A stretch of 46,018 nt of DNA from Microbacterium sp. (GTDB lineage Bacteria > Actinomycetota > Actinomycetes > Actinomycetales > Microbacteriaceae). The DNA lies in assembly GCA_017744855.1 (NCBI GenBank), contig JAGIAK010000009.1, positions 1 through 46,018 of the forward strand. The letters are read 5' to 3'. Positions 30,165 to 38,285 of this stretch are shown piece by piece (position 1 is the stretch's first letter; every line of letters starts with the position of its first letter). Both the position numbers and the translations under genes were made by a program. The notes under the pieces were generated by a model that ran no database searches, had not been told where the DNA came from, and was given only the letters and a program-made list of their open reading frames with translations.

Positions 30165-31223
30165 ATGGCCGAGAACGAGAAGCTTCTGCGCGTCGTCGCC
30201 GCGGTGCCCCTGGCGGAGGAGCTTTGCCGACTGATCGAAGAGCTCGAGCCGCGTGTGCAGGTCGTGCGCGACCACTCTCTCACGCATCCGATGCGCGGGC
30301 CGGCCGACTGGTCGGGGGATCCCGGCCACGTGCGCACCGCGGAGCAGCAGCGTGCGTTCGACGATATGGTCGACTCGGCCGACGCGCTGTTCGGCATCCC
30401 CGATGTCGACCCCGCTGCGCTCGCGCGCACCGTCGCCGCGAACCCCCGCCTGCGCTGGGTGATGACCACGGCGGCCGGCGGCGGCAGCCAGGTGAAGGCC
30501 GCCGGGCTGGAGCGCGCCGACCTCGACCGCATCGTCTTCACGACGAGCGCGGGGGTGCACGGCGGACCGCTCGCCGAGTTCGCCGTGTTCGGGGTGATGG
30601 CCGGAGCCAAGGGGCTGCCGCGCCTGCTCGCCGATCAGCGTGAGCGCACCTGGCCGGAGCGCTGGGAGATGCGCCAGCTCGACGAGATGACAGTGCTGGT
30701 CGTGGGTCTTGGCGGCATCGGCGCCGAGTGCGCCCGCCGCTTCCACGCGCTCGGCGCCAGGGTGTGGGGCACGACGCGCTCCGGCGAACCCGTGGACGGT
30801 GTCGACAGGCTCATCCCGCTCGACAGCCTCGTGGATGCCGTTGCCGAGGTCGACGCGATCGTCGTCACGCTCCCGGGCACCGCGCAGACACACCACCTCA
30901 TCGATGCAGAGGTCTTCGCCGCCGCCAAGCCGGGCACCGTGCTCGCCAGCGTCGGCAGGGGCACCGTGATCGACGAGTCGGCCCTGCTTCCCGCCCTCGA
31001 GGACGGGCGGATCGCGTTCGCCGCGCTCGATGTGTTCGAGAACGAGCCCCTCGCGCAGGACTCCCCGCTCTGGTCGCATCCGCGCGTGCTCGTCAGCCCG
31101 CACACGGCGGCGCTGAGCTCGAAGGAGGAGGAGCGGATCGCCCGGAGGTTTGCCGAGAACGCGGCACGCCTGCTCGATGGCGAGCCGCTGCGCGCCCAGG
31201 TCGATACGGTCGAGTTCTACTGA
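30165..31223 (+). CDS. D-2-hydroxyacid dehydrogenase (NAD(P)-binding)
   Basis: A 352-residue protein of the D-isomer-specific 2-hydroxyacid dehydrogenase family. It has the cofactor loop VVGLGGIGAECARRF, the catalytic Arg in ASVGRGTVIDE, Glu in VFENEPLA and His in VSPHTAALSSKEEE. Substrates in this family include glyoxylate, hydroxypyruvate, phosphoglycerate and 2-ketogluconate; the sugar-acid neighbourhood makes a 2-keto-aldonate reductase possible but this is inference. The ATG follows GAGGAAGGGAA. The IclR-type regulator gene starts 22 bases downstream, so the two are probably co-transcribed. Confidence 0.9.
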   Translation: MAENEKLLRVVAAVPLAEELCRLIEELEPRVQVVRDHSLTHPMRGPADWSGDPGHVRTAEQQRAFDDMVDSADALFGIPDVDPAALARTVAANPRLRWVMTTAAGGGSQVKAAGLERADLDRIVFTTSAGVHGGPLAEFAVFGVMAGAKGLPRLLADQRERTWPERWEMRQLDEMTVLVVGLGGIGAECARRFHALGARVWGTTRSGEPVDGVDRLIPLDSLVDAVAEVDAIVVTLPGTAQTHHLIDAEVFAAAKPGTVLASVGRGTVIDESALLPALEDGRIAFAALDVFENEPLAQDSPLWSHPRVLVSPHTAALSSKEEERIARRFAENAARLLDGEPLRAQVDTVEFY

Positions 31224-31245
31224 CGTTCTCCCGGAGAGGCTGCGC

Positions 31246-32037
31246 ATGGAAGACGACTCCAAGGAGGGGCGCGACCCCGCTCCCGCCGTGACGCGCAGCA
31301 TCCGCCTGCTGGGACTGCTCGCCGACGCCGCGGGGCCGCGGACCCTGACCGAGCTCGCGAGCGGGTTGGGGCTCGCCAAGTCGTCCACGGCGAACCTCTG
31401 CCTCGCGCTCGAGGCCGGAGGGATGGTCGAGCGGACGGCGCAGGGATATCGGCTCGGGCTGCGTACGGCGGAGCTGGGCGGCGCCTTCGCCGCGCAGTTC
31501 AATCAGATCCGCGAGTTCTACAGCGTGTGCGAAGCGTCTCCCGTCTTGCGATCCGAGCTCGTGCAGGTCGCGATGCTCGACGGCGTCGATGCGCTCTACC
31601 TGGCGCGCCACGAGGGTTCGCGCTCGCTGCGGTTGGGCACTCCGCTGGGTTCGCGCCTGCCGGCCGCGCTGTCGGCGGCGGGGCGGGCGCTGCTCGCGAC
31701 TCTCGGTGACGACGAGGTGGTGTCGATGCTGGGAGCGGATGCGGTGTTCCCCGCGCTGACCGAGCGGAGCACGACGACCATGTCCGGGCTGCTCGACGTG
31801 CTGGCATCTGCGCGCAAGCGAGGCTGGGCGCTGGATGCAGAGGAGTCGTTCCGCGGCATCGTCGGCGTCGCCGTGCCGTTGCCGGGCTGGGCGCCGTCCG
31901 ATCCTCCGCTCGCGCTCGGTGTCGCCATCCGGGCCGCCGAGGCGGACTACGAGCGCATCGAGCGCGTGGGGGAGGCGCTGCGCGAGGCGGCGTCGGCCCT
32001 GACCAATCCGTTCAGCGCCGCCGCACGCCGCCGCTGA
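31246..32037 (+). CDS. IclR-family transcriptional regulator
   Basis: The 263-residue protein has an N-terminal winged helix (VTRSIRLLGLLADAAG, TLTELASGLGLAKSSTANLC, VERTAQGYRLGLRTAELG) and an IclR effector domain (QVAMLDGVDALYLAR, LPAALSAAGRALLATL, FRGIVGVAVPL). IclR proteins usually bind small acids. It sits between the D-2-hydroxyacid dehydrogenase gene and the hexonate operon, with palindromes upstream of both, so it most likely controls them. The start at 31246 is supported by GGAGAGG; the longer upstream frame overlaps the previous gene. Confidence 0.93.
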   Translation: MEDDSKEGRDPAPAVTRSIRLLGLLADAAGPRTLTELASGLGLAKSSTANLCLALEAGGMVERTAQGYRLGLRTAELGGAFAAQFNQIREFYSVCEASPVLRSELVQVAMLDGVDALYLARHEGSRSLRLGTPLGSRLPAALSAAGRALLATLGDDEVVSMLGADAVFPALTERSTTTMSGLLDVLASARKRGWALDAEESFRGIVGVAVPLPGWAPSDPPLALGVAIRAAEADYERIERVGEALREAASALTNPFSAAARRR

Positions 32038-32088
32038 CGGCTCCCGGTGCGAACGGGGACCACCGTGCGTCTCGTTCCTGTCCAAAGG

Positions 32089-32118
32089 GTTGAACAAGAG
32101 TCAACGGGCTGGTACAGT
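32089..32118 (+). promoter_or_regulatory. Promoter and overlapping operator of the hexonate operon
   Basis: TTGAAC (32090-32095) and TACAGT (32113-32118) are separated by 17 bases, a good sigma-70-type promoter. The inverted repeat GTTGA-N7-TCAAC (32089-32105) covers the -35 box, so a bound regulator would block RNA polymerase. The transporter start codon is 36 bases downstream of the -10. Confidence 0.7.
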
Positions 32119-32153
32119 CGTGCTCACGCCGCTGGCGAAGCCGATCGAAGGAG

Positions 32154-33572
32154 ATGGCAGTGACCGAGACCCGAACCACACCCCGCGCCGTTCCCGAGGA
32201 CCCGGAGTACGCAGCCAACCTGCGCCGGGCCACTCTCGCGTCGAGCCTCGGCAGCGCGCTGGAGTACTTCGACTTCGCCCTCTACGGCCTGTCGACCGCG
32301 CTGATCTTCAACGTGCTCTTCTTCCCGCAGGGCGACCCTGGCATGGCGACGGTGCTCGCCTTCGCCACGTTCGGCGTCGGCTTCCTCGCCCGTCCTTTCG
32401 GTGGCCTGTTCTTCGGCGTGCTGGGCGACAAGCTCGGCCGCAAGTGGGTGCTCGTCGTCACGATCCTGCTCATGGGCGGGGCGTCGACGGCGATCGGCCT
32501 GCTCCCCACGTACGAGGCGATCGGCATCTGGGCGCCCGTCCTGCTCGTCGTGCTGCGGCTGCTGCAGGGCTTCGGCGCCGGTGCCGAACAGGCCGGGGCC
32601 ACGGTGCTCATGGCCGAGTACGCGCCGGTGAAGCGTCGCGGGTTCTTCTCCGCTCTGCCCTTCATCGGCATCCAGGCCGGCACCCTGCTCGCCGCGCTCG
32701 TGTTCAGCGGCATCGCGCTGCTCCCGTCCGACCAGCTGCTGTCGTGGGGATGGCGCGTGCCCTTCCTCGCCTCGTTCGTGCTGATCCTGCTCGCGCTCTT
32801 CATCCGTATGCGTCTCCGCGAGACGCCGACGTTCATCGAACTCGAGAAGCACGAGCAGATCGCCGAGCGCCCGATCCGCGACATCTTCACGCACGGTCTC
32901 CCCGGCGTCATCGTCGGTGTCGGCCTGCGCATGGCCGAGAACGGCGGCTCGTACATGTTCCAGACGCTGAGCCTCGCGTTCTTCGTGTCGGTGCTCGGCG
33001 ACGCCGCCGACAAGAGCCTGCTCACCTGGGGCGTCACTCTCGGCTCGCTGATCGGCATCTTCTCCGTGCCCCTGGCCGGCCACCTGTCCGACCGCTTCGG
33101 CCGCCGCACCGTCTACCGAGCGGGCGCGGTGTTCATGCTCGTCTACACCTTCCCCGCGTGGTGGATGCTGTCGCTCGGCAACCACGCCCTCGCCATCGGC
33201 GTCATCGCCGTCGGCATCGGCGTCGCGGTGAACACCATGCTCGGCCCGCAGTGCGCCATGCTCCCCGAGCTGTTCGGCAACCGGCACCGCTACCTCGGCG
33301 TCGCGATGGCCAGGGAGATCTCGGCCGTGCTGGCCGGCGGCCTGGCCGGTGTGCTCGGCGCCTACCTGATCGCCTCCACGGGGGGCAACTGGGTCCTGCT
33401 CGCGACCTACATGGCGACGCTGGCGCTCATCACGACGGCGTGCACGTTCCTCGCACCCGAGACGCTGCGCCGCGACCTCACCCGCACCGACGACGCCATC
33501 AAGGTGTCCCGCACGGAGGGCGGGGACGACGTCTACGCCACGACGGTGTCGATCACGGCGGTCGGCCGATGA
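32154..33572 (+). CDS. MHS-family MFS transporter (sugar-acid uptake candidate)
   Basis: The 472-residue protein has 12 predicted membrane helices of the metabolite:H+ symporter family: LGSALEYFDFALYG in helix 1, GDKLGRKWVL in the first cytoplasmic loop, GAGAEQAGATVLMAEYAP, and GWRVPFLASFVL before the central loop. Members import dicarboxylates, betaine, shikimate or aromatic acids with protons. As first gene of an operon encoding hexonate-degrading enzymes, it probably imports the sugar acid, although the classical gluconate/idonate permeases belong to the unrelated GntP family. Its start follows GAAGGAGA and its stop overlaps the SDR gene (ATGA). Confidence 0.9.
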   Translation: MAVTETRTTPRAVPEDPEYAANLRRATLASSLGSALEYFDFALYGLSTALIFNVLFFPQGDPGMATVLAFATFGVGFLARPFGGLFFGVLGDKLGRKWVLVVTILLMGGASTAIGLLPTYEAIGIWAPVLLVVLRLLQGFGAGAEQAGATVLMAEYAPVKRRGFFSALPFIGIQAGTLLAALVFSGIALLPSDQLLSWGWRVPFLASFVLILLALFIRMRLRETPTFIELEKHEQIAERPIRDIFTHGLPGVIVGVGLRMAENGGSYMFQTLSLAFFVSVLGDAADKSLLTWGVTLGSLIGIFSVPLAGHLSDRFGRRTVYRAGAVFMLVYTFPAWWMLSLGNHALAIGVIAVGIGVAVNTMLGPQCAMLPELFGNRHRYLGVAMAREISAVLAGGLAGVLGAYLIASTGGNWVLLATYMATLALITTACTFLAPETLRRDLTRTDDAIKVSRTEGGDDVYATTVSITAVGR

Positions 33573-34354
33573 CTGGCGTCCCCGGCGGACTGGCGGCGTT
33601 CGACCTCAGCGGGCGCACCGCCCTCATCACCGGATCGAGCCAGGGCATCGGCCGCACCCTCGCCGAGGGTCTGGCAGGAGCCGGCGCCACCGTCGTCGTG
33701 CACGGCCGCGGCGCGGCGAAGGCCTCGGCGGCGGCCTCCGAGATCGCTCAGTCGACGGGGACCGTCGTGCACAGCGTCGTCTTCGACGTCACGGACTCCC
33801 AGGCGGTCGATGCGGGGATCGCCGAGGTGGAGCGCCTCGTCGGCACCCCCGACATCGTGGTGAACAACGCCGGCGTGCAGCGCAGGGCACCGATCGCCGA
33901 GTTCGCCGACGACGATTGGGAGGCGCTCGTGCAGACGAACCTCGCCAGCGTCTTCCACCTCTCCCGACGGGTGTCGGCGGGCATGATCGCTCGCGGCAGC
34001 GGCAAGATCATCCAGATCGGCAGCGTCCAGTCGCAGCTGGCACGCCCCTCCATCGCGGCCTATGCGGCCACGAAGGGCGCCGTCGTGATGTTCACGAAGG
34101 GGCTGTGCGCCGACCTCGCGCCGCACGGCATCCAGGCCAACGCGATCGCCCCCGGCTACTTCGCCACCGAGCTGACCCGCCCGCTCGTCGAGGACGAGAC
34201 GTTCTCCGCCTGGGTGCGGGGACGGACCCCGGCCGGGCGCTGGGGCGACACCCGTGACCTCGTCGGTGCTCTGGTGTTCCTCGCGAGCTCCGCGAGCGAC
34301 TTCGTGAACGGGCAGACGCTGTTCGTCGACGGCGGCATGACGGCGGTCGTCTGA
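33569..34354 (+). CDS. SDR oxidoreductase, gluconate 5-dehydrogenase (IdnO)-like
   Basis: A classical 261-residue short-chain dehydrogenase: FDLSGRTALITGSSQGIGRT with the TGxxxGxG cofactor loop, VVNNAGVQRR, catalytic Ser in IIQIGSVQSQ, and Tyr/Lys in YAATKGAVVMFTK. It ends with NGQTLFVDGGMT. The N-terminus and length match IdnO/gluconate 5-dehydrogenases, which reduce 5-keto-D-gluconate to D-gluconate with NADPH. The operon context (IdnD-like dehydrogenase and gluconokinase) supports this. The closest alternative is a 2-keto-3-deoxy-sugar-acid dehydrogenase acting with the FAH protein encoded next. It overlaps its neighbours on both sides (ATGA, TGATG). Confidence 0.88.
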   Translation: MTGVPGGLAAFDLSGRTALITGSSQGIGRTLAEGLAGAGATVVVHGRGAAKASAAASEIAQSTGTVVHSVVFDVTDSQAVDAGIAEVERLVGTPDIVVNNAGVQRRAPIAEFADDDWEALVQTNLASVFHLSRRVSAGMIARGSGKIIQIGSVQSQLARPSIAAYAATKGAVVMFTKGLCADLAPHGIQANAIAPGYFATELTRPLVEDETFSAWVRGRTPAGRWGDTRDLVGALVFLASSASDFVNGQTLFVDGGMTAVV

Positions 34355-35073
34355 TGCTCATCGGCAGGGTGGCCGGCGCCGACGGCGTGCGCTGGGTGCG
34401 CCTTGACGAGGGGAGGACGACGGCCGTGGCCGACCCGTTCACCGGCGTCGTCCCGCCCGACCTCGGAGCACTCGTCGAGGGAGTTCCGATCGCGCCGGTG
34501 GATCCCGTCGTCGTGGTCGGCATCGCCCAGAACGGCCCGGAGCACCCCTCGCCCGTGCAGGCATGGCTGAAGAGCCCCCGCACGGTCGTCGCGAGCGGGG
34601 TGCCGGTGACGCTGCGCCGTGACGCGGGAGCCCAGGTCGCCGAGGGGGAGATCTGCGTCGTGATCGCGAAGCCGACGGCGGGCCTCACCGCAGAGAACGC
34701 ACACGAGTACGTGCTCGGCGTCACCGCCGTGAACGACCTGTCGAGCCCGGATCGGGCAGCGTCCGATCCGCGCAACTTCGAGTCGAAGTCGGGGGAGGGG
34801 TACACACCCCTCGGTCCGTGGATCGACACGGATGCCGGCATCGACGACGTCGCGCTGACGGTCGAGGTCGACGGAGCCGTGGTCGCCCGCACCTCGAGCA
34901 CCGAGCTGCCGGTGTCCATCCGCGAGTGCCTGGCGTACCTCGCGGCCTGGTCGCCGCTGGGCCCCGGCGACATCGTGATGACCGGTGCGCCGCACTCGCA
35001 GGCGCCGGTCGAGCCGGGACGGACCGTGACGATCAGGGTCGCCGGCGTGGAGCTGATCACACCCCTGGTGTGA
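34354..35073 (+). CDS. Fumarylacetoacetate hydrolase (FAH) family protein
   Basis: The 239-residue protein has the FAH fold markers: PVVVVGIAQNGPEHPSPVQ, the metal-binding Glu in VAEGEICVVI, VTAVNDLSSPD, GEGYTPLGPW, and VMTGAPHS near the C-terminus. The family cleaves or decarboxylates 2,4-diketo acids with Mg2+ or Mn2+. In sugar-acid operons a related enzyme hydrolyses 2,4-diketo-3-deoxy-fuconate; the idonate pathway itself needs no such step. GEGYTPLG departs from the commoner KSFDTFxPLGP form. Its role here is therefore open. The start overlaps the SDR stop (TGATG). Confidence 0.88.
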   Translation: MLIGRVAGADGVRWVRLDEGRTTAVADPFTGVVPPDLGALVEGVPIAPVDPVVVVGIAQNGPEHPSPVQAWLKSPRTVVASGVPVTLRRDAGAQVAEGEICVVIAKPTAGLTAENAHEYVLGVTAVNDLSSPDRAASDPRNFESKSGEGYTPLGPWIDTDAGIDDVALTVEVDGAVVARTSSTELPVSIRECLAYLAAWSPLGPGDIVMTGAPHSQAPVEPGRTVTIRVAGVELITPLV

Positions 35074-35089
35074 CGGGAAGGACAGCACG

Positions 35090-36127
35090 ATGGAGAACCT
35101 GGCCGTGGTCGCCCACGCCGCAGACGACCTGCGCATCGAGGACGTCGGCACGGTGGCGCCCGCCGCGGACGAGGCCGTGATCGCGATCGCGTACGGCGGC
35201 ATCTGCGGATCCGACCTGCACTACTGGCGGCACGGGGCCGCCGGCGCCTCGGTGCTCCGTGAGCCGATGATCCTCGGGCACGAGGTGTCAGGCGTGGTCG
35301 CCGTCGCCGCGGCCGACGGTTCGGGGCCGGCCGCAGGCACTCCCGTGATCGTGCATCCGCTCACCCCGCACGGGGACGGCGTCACGCCGTGGCCGGAGGA
35401 CCGGCCGAACCTCGCGCCGGCGTCCACCTACCTCGGCTCGGCGATGCACCTGCCGCACACCCAGGGCGCGTTCGCGCAGCGGGTCGCGATGCCCACCCGG
35501 ATGCTGCACGCGGTGCCGGACGGCCTGGACCTGCGCACGGCCGCGCTCGCCGAACCCGCGGCGGTGGCCTGGCACGCGGTGCGACGAGCGGGCGACGTCG
35601 AGGGCAGGAGCGTCGTCGTCATCGGCGCGGGACCGATCGGTCAGCTCGTCGCCTCCGTCGCACGCCGTGATGGTGCGTCGACGGTCACCGTCACCGACCT
35701 CGAGCAGGCGCCGCGATCGATCGCCGAGGCGCGCGGCCTCTCGGCCCTCGACGCCAGGGACGACGTGGCGATCGCCGCCCTGCACGCCGACGTGGTGATC
35801 GAGTCCAGCGGCACGGTGGCCGGCCTCGCGGCGGCGATCTCCGCGGCCGTGCGCGGCGGCACGGTGGTGCTGCTCGGGCTGCAGCGCGCCGGCGACGTGC
35901 CGGCGCCTCTCGCCACGGCGATCACCCGCGAGCTGACACTGCACGGATCGTTCCGCTTCGGCGCCGAGTTCGACGACGTGATCGCCGCCCTCGCCGACGG
36001 CTCGCTCGACGTCGCCGGTATCATCAGCCAGGTGCGGCCCGCCGCCGAGGCCGTCGAGGCCTTCGCCCTGGCCGCCGACCCGGCGAGCTCCTGCAAGGTG
36101 CTCCTCGACTTCGACCTGGAGGCATGA
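35090..36127 (+). CDS. L-idonate 5-dehydrogenase-like MDR alcohol dehydrogenase lacking the structural zinc site
   Basis: A 345-residue medium-chain dehydrogenase. Catalytic-zinc ligands are visible: Cys39 in GGICGSDLHYWRHG, His64-Glu65 in LGHEVSG, and a Glu in LAEPAAVAWHA. The NAD(P) loop is VVIGAGPIGQLVASVA. The CGSDLHYWRHG stretch is typical of IdnD, which oxidises L-idonate to 5-keto-D-gluconate. The four clustered cysteines that normally bind structural zinc are absent; the region around residues 85-115 (VIVHPLTPHGDGVTPWPEDR) contains none. With the SDR and gluconokinase it forms the idonate route. The start is preceded by GGAAGG. Confidence 0.88.
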   Translation: MENLAVVAHAADDLRIEDVGTVAPAADEAVIAIAYGGICGSDLHYWRHGAAGASVLREPMILGHEVSGVVAVAAADGSGPAAGTPVIVHPLTPHGDGVTPWPEDRPNLAPASTYLGSAMHLPHTQGAFAQRVAMPTRMLHAVPDGLDLRTAALAEPAAVAWHAVRRAGDVEGRSVVVIGAGPIGQLVASVARRDGASTVTVTDLEQAPRSIAEARGLSALDARDDVAIAALHADVVIESSGTVAGLAAAISAAVRGGTVVLLGLQRAGDVPAPLATAITRELTLHGSFRFGAEFDDVIAALADGSLDVAGIISQVRPAAEAVEAFALAADPASSCKVLLDFDLEA

Positions 36128-36625
36128 GTGCGGATCGTCGTGATGGGGCCGAGCGGCTCTGGCAAGTCAACGGTGGGCGCAGCGCTCGCGACGCTGCTCG
36201 GTGCCGTCTTCATCGACGGCGACGACCTGCATCCGGCGGCGAACGTCGCCAAGATGGCGGCGGGGATCCCGCTGGACGACGATGACCGGATGCCGTGGCT
36301 CCGTGCCGTGGGGGAGGCCCTCAGCGCGCACGAGGACGTGGTCGTCGCGTGCTCGGCGCTCAAACGGAGCTATCGGGACCTGATCAGGTCCGTGGCCCCG
36401 GACGCCTACGTCGCGGAGCTGGCTGTCGCGCGCTCCGAGCTGGAGAAGCGCATGCGGTCGCGGGGCGAGCACTTCATGCCGGCATCCCTGCTGGACTCCC
36501 AGCTGGAGACGCTGGAACCCCTCGACGCCGACGAGCGGGGAGTGCGGATCGGCGAGACCGCAGGTGTGGAGGAGGCCGCCGCGGCGATCGCGGATGCCGC
36601 CGGGCGCGCTCAGTCCTTGCGGTAG
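36128..36625 (+). CDS. gntK: Gluconokinase
   Basis: A compact 165-residue kinase of the GntK/IdnK family: P-loop GPSGSGKSTVG, FIDGDDLHPAANVAKMAAGIPL with the substrate-binding Asp and His, DDDRMPWL, VVACSALKRSYRDLIR, and RGEHFMPASLLDSQLETLEP. It phosphorylates D-gluconate to 6-phosphogluconate with ATP in the cytoplasm, feeding Gnd. The GTG start immediately follows the dehydrogenase stop codon. Its 3' end overlaps by 16 bases the end of a small gene on the other strand. Confidence 0.96.
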   Translation: MRIVVMGPSGSGKSTVGAALATLLGAVFIDGDDLHPAANVAKMAAGIPLDDDDRMPWLRAVGEALSAHEDVVVACSALKRSYRDLIRSVAPDAYVAELAVARSELEKRMRSRGEHFMPASLLDSQLETLEPLDADERGVRIGETAGVEEAAAAIADAAGRAQSLR

Positions 36626-36735
36626 CCGGAACGGCCGAGGGAGAACAGTGCGCCGAACGTGAAGACGGCCGCGCACAGGGTCATCGCGCCGATCAGCCAG
36701 CCGAGTGCGTGAGAGAGGAAAGCGCCGTCGAGCAT
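36610..36735 (-). CDS. 41-residue single-helix membrane protein of unknown function
   Basis: On the minus strand an ATG at 36735 follows GGAGA with six bases of spacing (GGAGATTCCCATG) and opens a 41-codon frame. The product begins MLDGAFLSHALGW and has one hydrophobic helix (about residues 9-32, WLIGAMTLCAAVFTFGALF). It ends with a short basic tail, SLGRSGYRKD. The clean ribosome-binding site, membrane-like composition and positive-inside tail make it look genuine. It overlaps the 3' end of gntK tail to tail. I do not recognise the family; a small subunit or regulator of a membrane protein is possible. Confidence 0.7.
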   Translation of the reverse strand: MLDGAFLSHALGWLIGAMTLCAAVFTFGALFSLGRSGYRKD

Positions 36736-36959
36736 GGGAATCTCCGTGATCTGCGTGGAAGGACCGGTGTCCTCAGCCTATCGGGTCATCGGGTACCATG
36801 GAGATGTACCTCGGCGAGGGACGCATTCGCGCGTGCGCGGACGTCCGTTATCGACGCGGCGAAGCATGCCCGGTGGCTGCCTCCTCGTATCTGCGTCCGA
36901 GTCCGCAATTCCCAAGACCACCGCGCGGCTGCTCGCTGCGTGTCCCGAAGGAGAACCCC
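36736..36959 (+). promoter_or_regulatory. Long leader region upstream of rplY
   Basis: This 224-base gap before rplY holds no convincing gene. TACCAT at 36793 could be a -10 element, which would give a leader of about 155 bases. GC-rich self-complementary patches occur near 36820-36845 (GGACG and CGTCC around an alternating GC segment). Ribosomal protein leaders are often autoregulatory, but no known L25 leader motif is recognised here. Confidence 0.4.
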
Positions 36960-37562
36960 ATGTCTGAAGACACCAAGGTCATCGCCGAGCTGCGCACCAG
37001 CTTCGGCAAGGGCTTCGCGCGCCGTCTGCGCGCCGCCGGCCAGATCCCCGCCGTCATCTACGGTCACGGCACCGAGCCCGTGCACGTGGCCCTGCCCGGC
37101 CACCAGGTCGGTCTGCTCGTGCGTCGTGCCAACGCGCTGCTCGAGCTCGACATCGAGGGCAAGGCGCAGCTCGCGCTGGTCAAGGACGTCCAGAAGGACC
37201 CGGTGCACCAGATCATCGAGCACATCGACCTCCTGGTCGTGAAGAAGGGCGAGAAGGTCTCGATCGACGTCCCCGTCGTCGTGACCGGCGAGTCCGCTTC
37301 GGGCACCATCGTCAACCTGGACGCCACCACGATCTCCATCGAGGCCGAGGCGACCCACATCCCGCAGCACATCGAGGTCTCGGTCGAGGGCCTCGAAGAG
37401 GGCGCTCACATCACCGCCGCCGACGTCGTGCTCCCCAAGGGCGCCACGCTGGTGACCGACGGCGAGGTCCTCGTCGTCGCGATCTCGGTCCCCGCCGCTG
37501 TCGTCGAAGACGAAGAGGCGCCGGCCGAGGAGGCTGCTGCCGAGGAGCCCGCCGCGGAGTGA
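36960..37562 (+). CDS. rplY: 50S ribosomal protein L25 (CTC type)
   Basis: The 200-residue protein has the L25 beta-barrel (VIAELRTSFGKGFARRLRAAGQIPAVIYGHG, which binds 5S rRNA) and the C-terminal TL5/CTC domain (VPVVVTGESASGTIVNLD, IPQHIEVSVEGLEEGAHI). It ends in an acidic Ala/Glu-rich tail. The long two-domain form is typical of actinobacteria. The start at 36960 is supported by GAAGGAGAA. A strong terminator-like hairpin follows, before pth. Confidence 0.96.
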   Translation: MSEDTKVIAELRTSFGKGFARRLRAAGQIPAVIYGHGTEPVHVALPGHQVGLLVRRANALLELDIEGKAQLALVKDVQKDPVHQIIEHIDLLVVKKGEKVSIDVPVVVTGESASGTIVNLDATTISIEAEATHIPQHIEVSVEGLEEGAHITAADVVLPKGATLVTDGEVLVVAISVPAAVVEDEEAPAEEAAAEEPAAE

Positions 37563-37580
37563 GCTTCGCAGGTTTCACCG

Positions 37581-37623
37581 CAGAGGGGGCGCGAGCTGTT
37601 CGCGCCCCCTCTGTCGTATTCTG
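37581..37623 (+). terminator. Intrinsic terminator after rplY
   Basis: A perfect 14-base GC-rich stem (37581-37594 with 37600-37613), loop GCTGT, followed by TCGTATTCT. This is the most classical terminator in the window. Confidence 0.85.
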
Positions 37624-37661
37624 AGCCGGTCGGCGAGGCCGGACGTCGAGAGGACGAGGAC

Positions 37662-38243
37662 ATGGCATCCACCTGGCTGGTGATCGGTCTCGGCAACCCC
37701 GGGCCGCGCTACGAGGCGACCAGGCACAACATCGGACAGATGGTGGTCGACGAGCTCGCGGCACGCCGCGGGGAGAGCTTCCGCGAGCACAAGGGCGGCG
37801 CGCGGGTCGTGGAGACGTGGCTGCGCCCCGGCGGGGACAAGATCGTGCTGGCCAAGCCCAACACCTTCATGAACGTCTCGGGCACCCCGGCGGCCGCGCT
37901 CGCCCGGTTCTACTCGGTACCCGCCGAGCGCATCATCGTCGTGCACGACGAGCTGGACATCCCGTTCGACACGGTGAAGTTGAAGACCGGTGGGGGGCAC
38001 GGCGGGCACAACGGCGTCCGCGACATCGCCCGCGCCCTCACGACTCCCGACTTCCCGCGTGTGCGGGTGGGGATCGGGCGCCCCGTCGGACGGCAGGACC
38101 CTGCGGACTGGGTGCTCTCGCCCTTCGGCAAGGACGAGCGGGCGAACCTGCCGATCCTCGTGTCGGACGCCGCAGACGCGGTCGAGCTGCTCGTGGCGGA
38201 AGGACTCCTCGCGGCGCAGCAGAAGCACCACGCGCCGCGCTGA
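37662..38243 (+). CDS. pth: Peptidyl-tRNA hydrolase
   Basis: A 193-residue enzyme that releases peptides from peptidyl-tRNA dropped by ribosomes. Motifs: LVIGLGNPGPRYEATRHNIG with Asn12 and catalytic His22, LAKPNTFMNVSG, VVHDELDIPFDTVKLK, and GGGHGGHNGVRDI. The start follows GAGAGGACGAGG. rplY-pth adjacency is common in bacteria, although a terminator separates them here. A hairpin follows the gene. Confidence 0.97.
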   Translation: MASTWLVIGLGNPGPRYEATRHNIGQMVVDELAARRGESFREHKGGARVVETWLRPGGDKIVLAKPNTFMNVSGTPAAALARFYSVPAERIIVVHDELDIPFDTVKLKTGGGHGGHNGVRDIARALTTPDFPRVRVGIGRPVGRQDPADWVLSPFGKDERANLPILVSDAADAVELLVAEGLLAAQQKHHAPR

Positions 38244-38246
38244 CGA

Positions 38247-38276
38247 GGCGTCGGCTCGCGGGTGTGAGCCGACGCC
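38247..38276. terminator. Bidirectional hairpin between pth and the proline-rich protein gene
   Basis: An 11-base perfect stem (38247-38257 with 38266-38276) and 8-base loop lie between convergent genes. No clear T-run on either side. Confidence 0.75.
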
Positions 38277-38285
38277 CCGCGGCGG

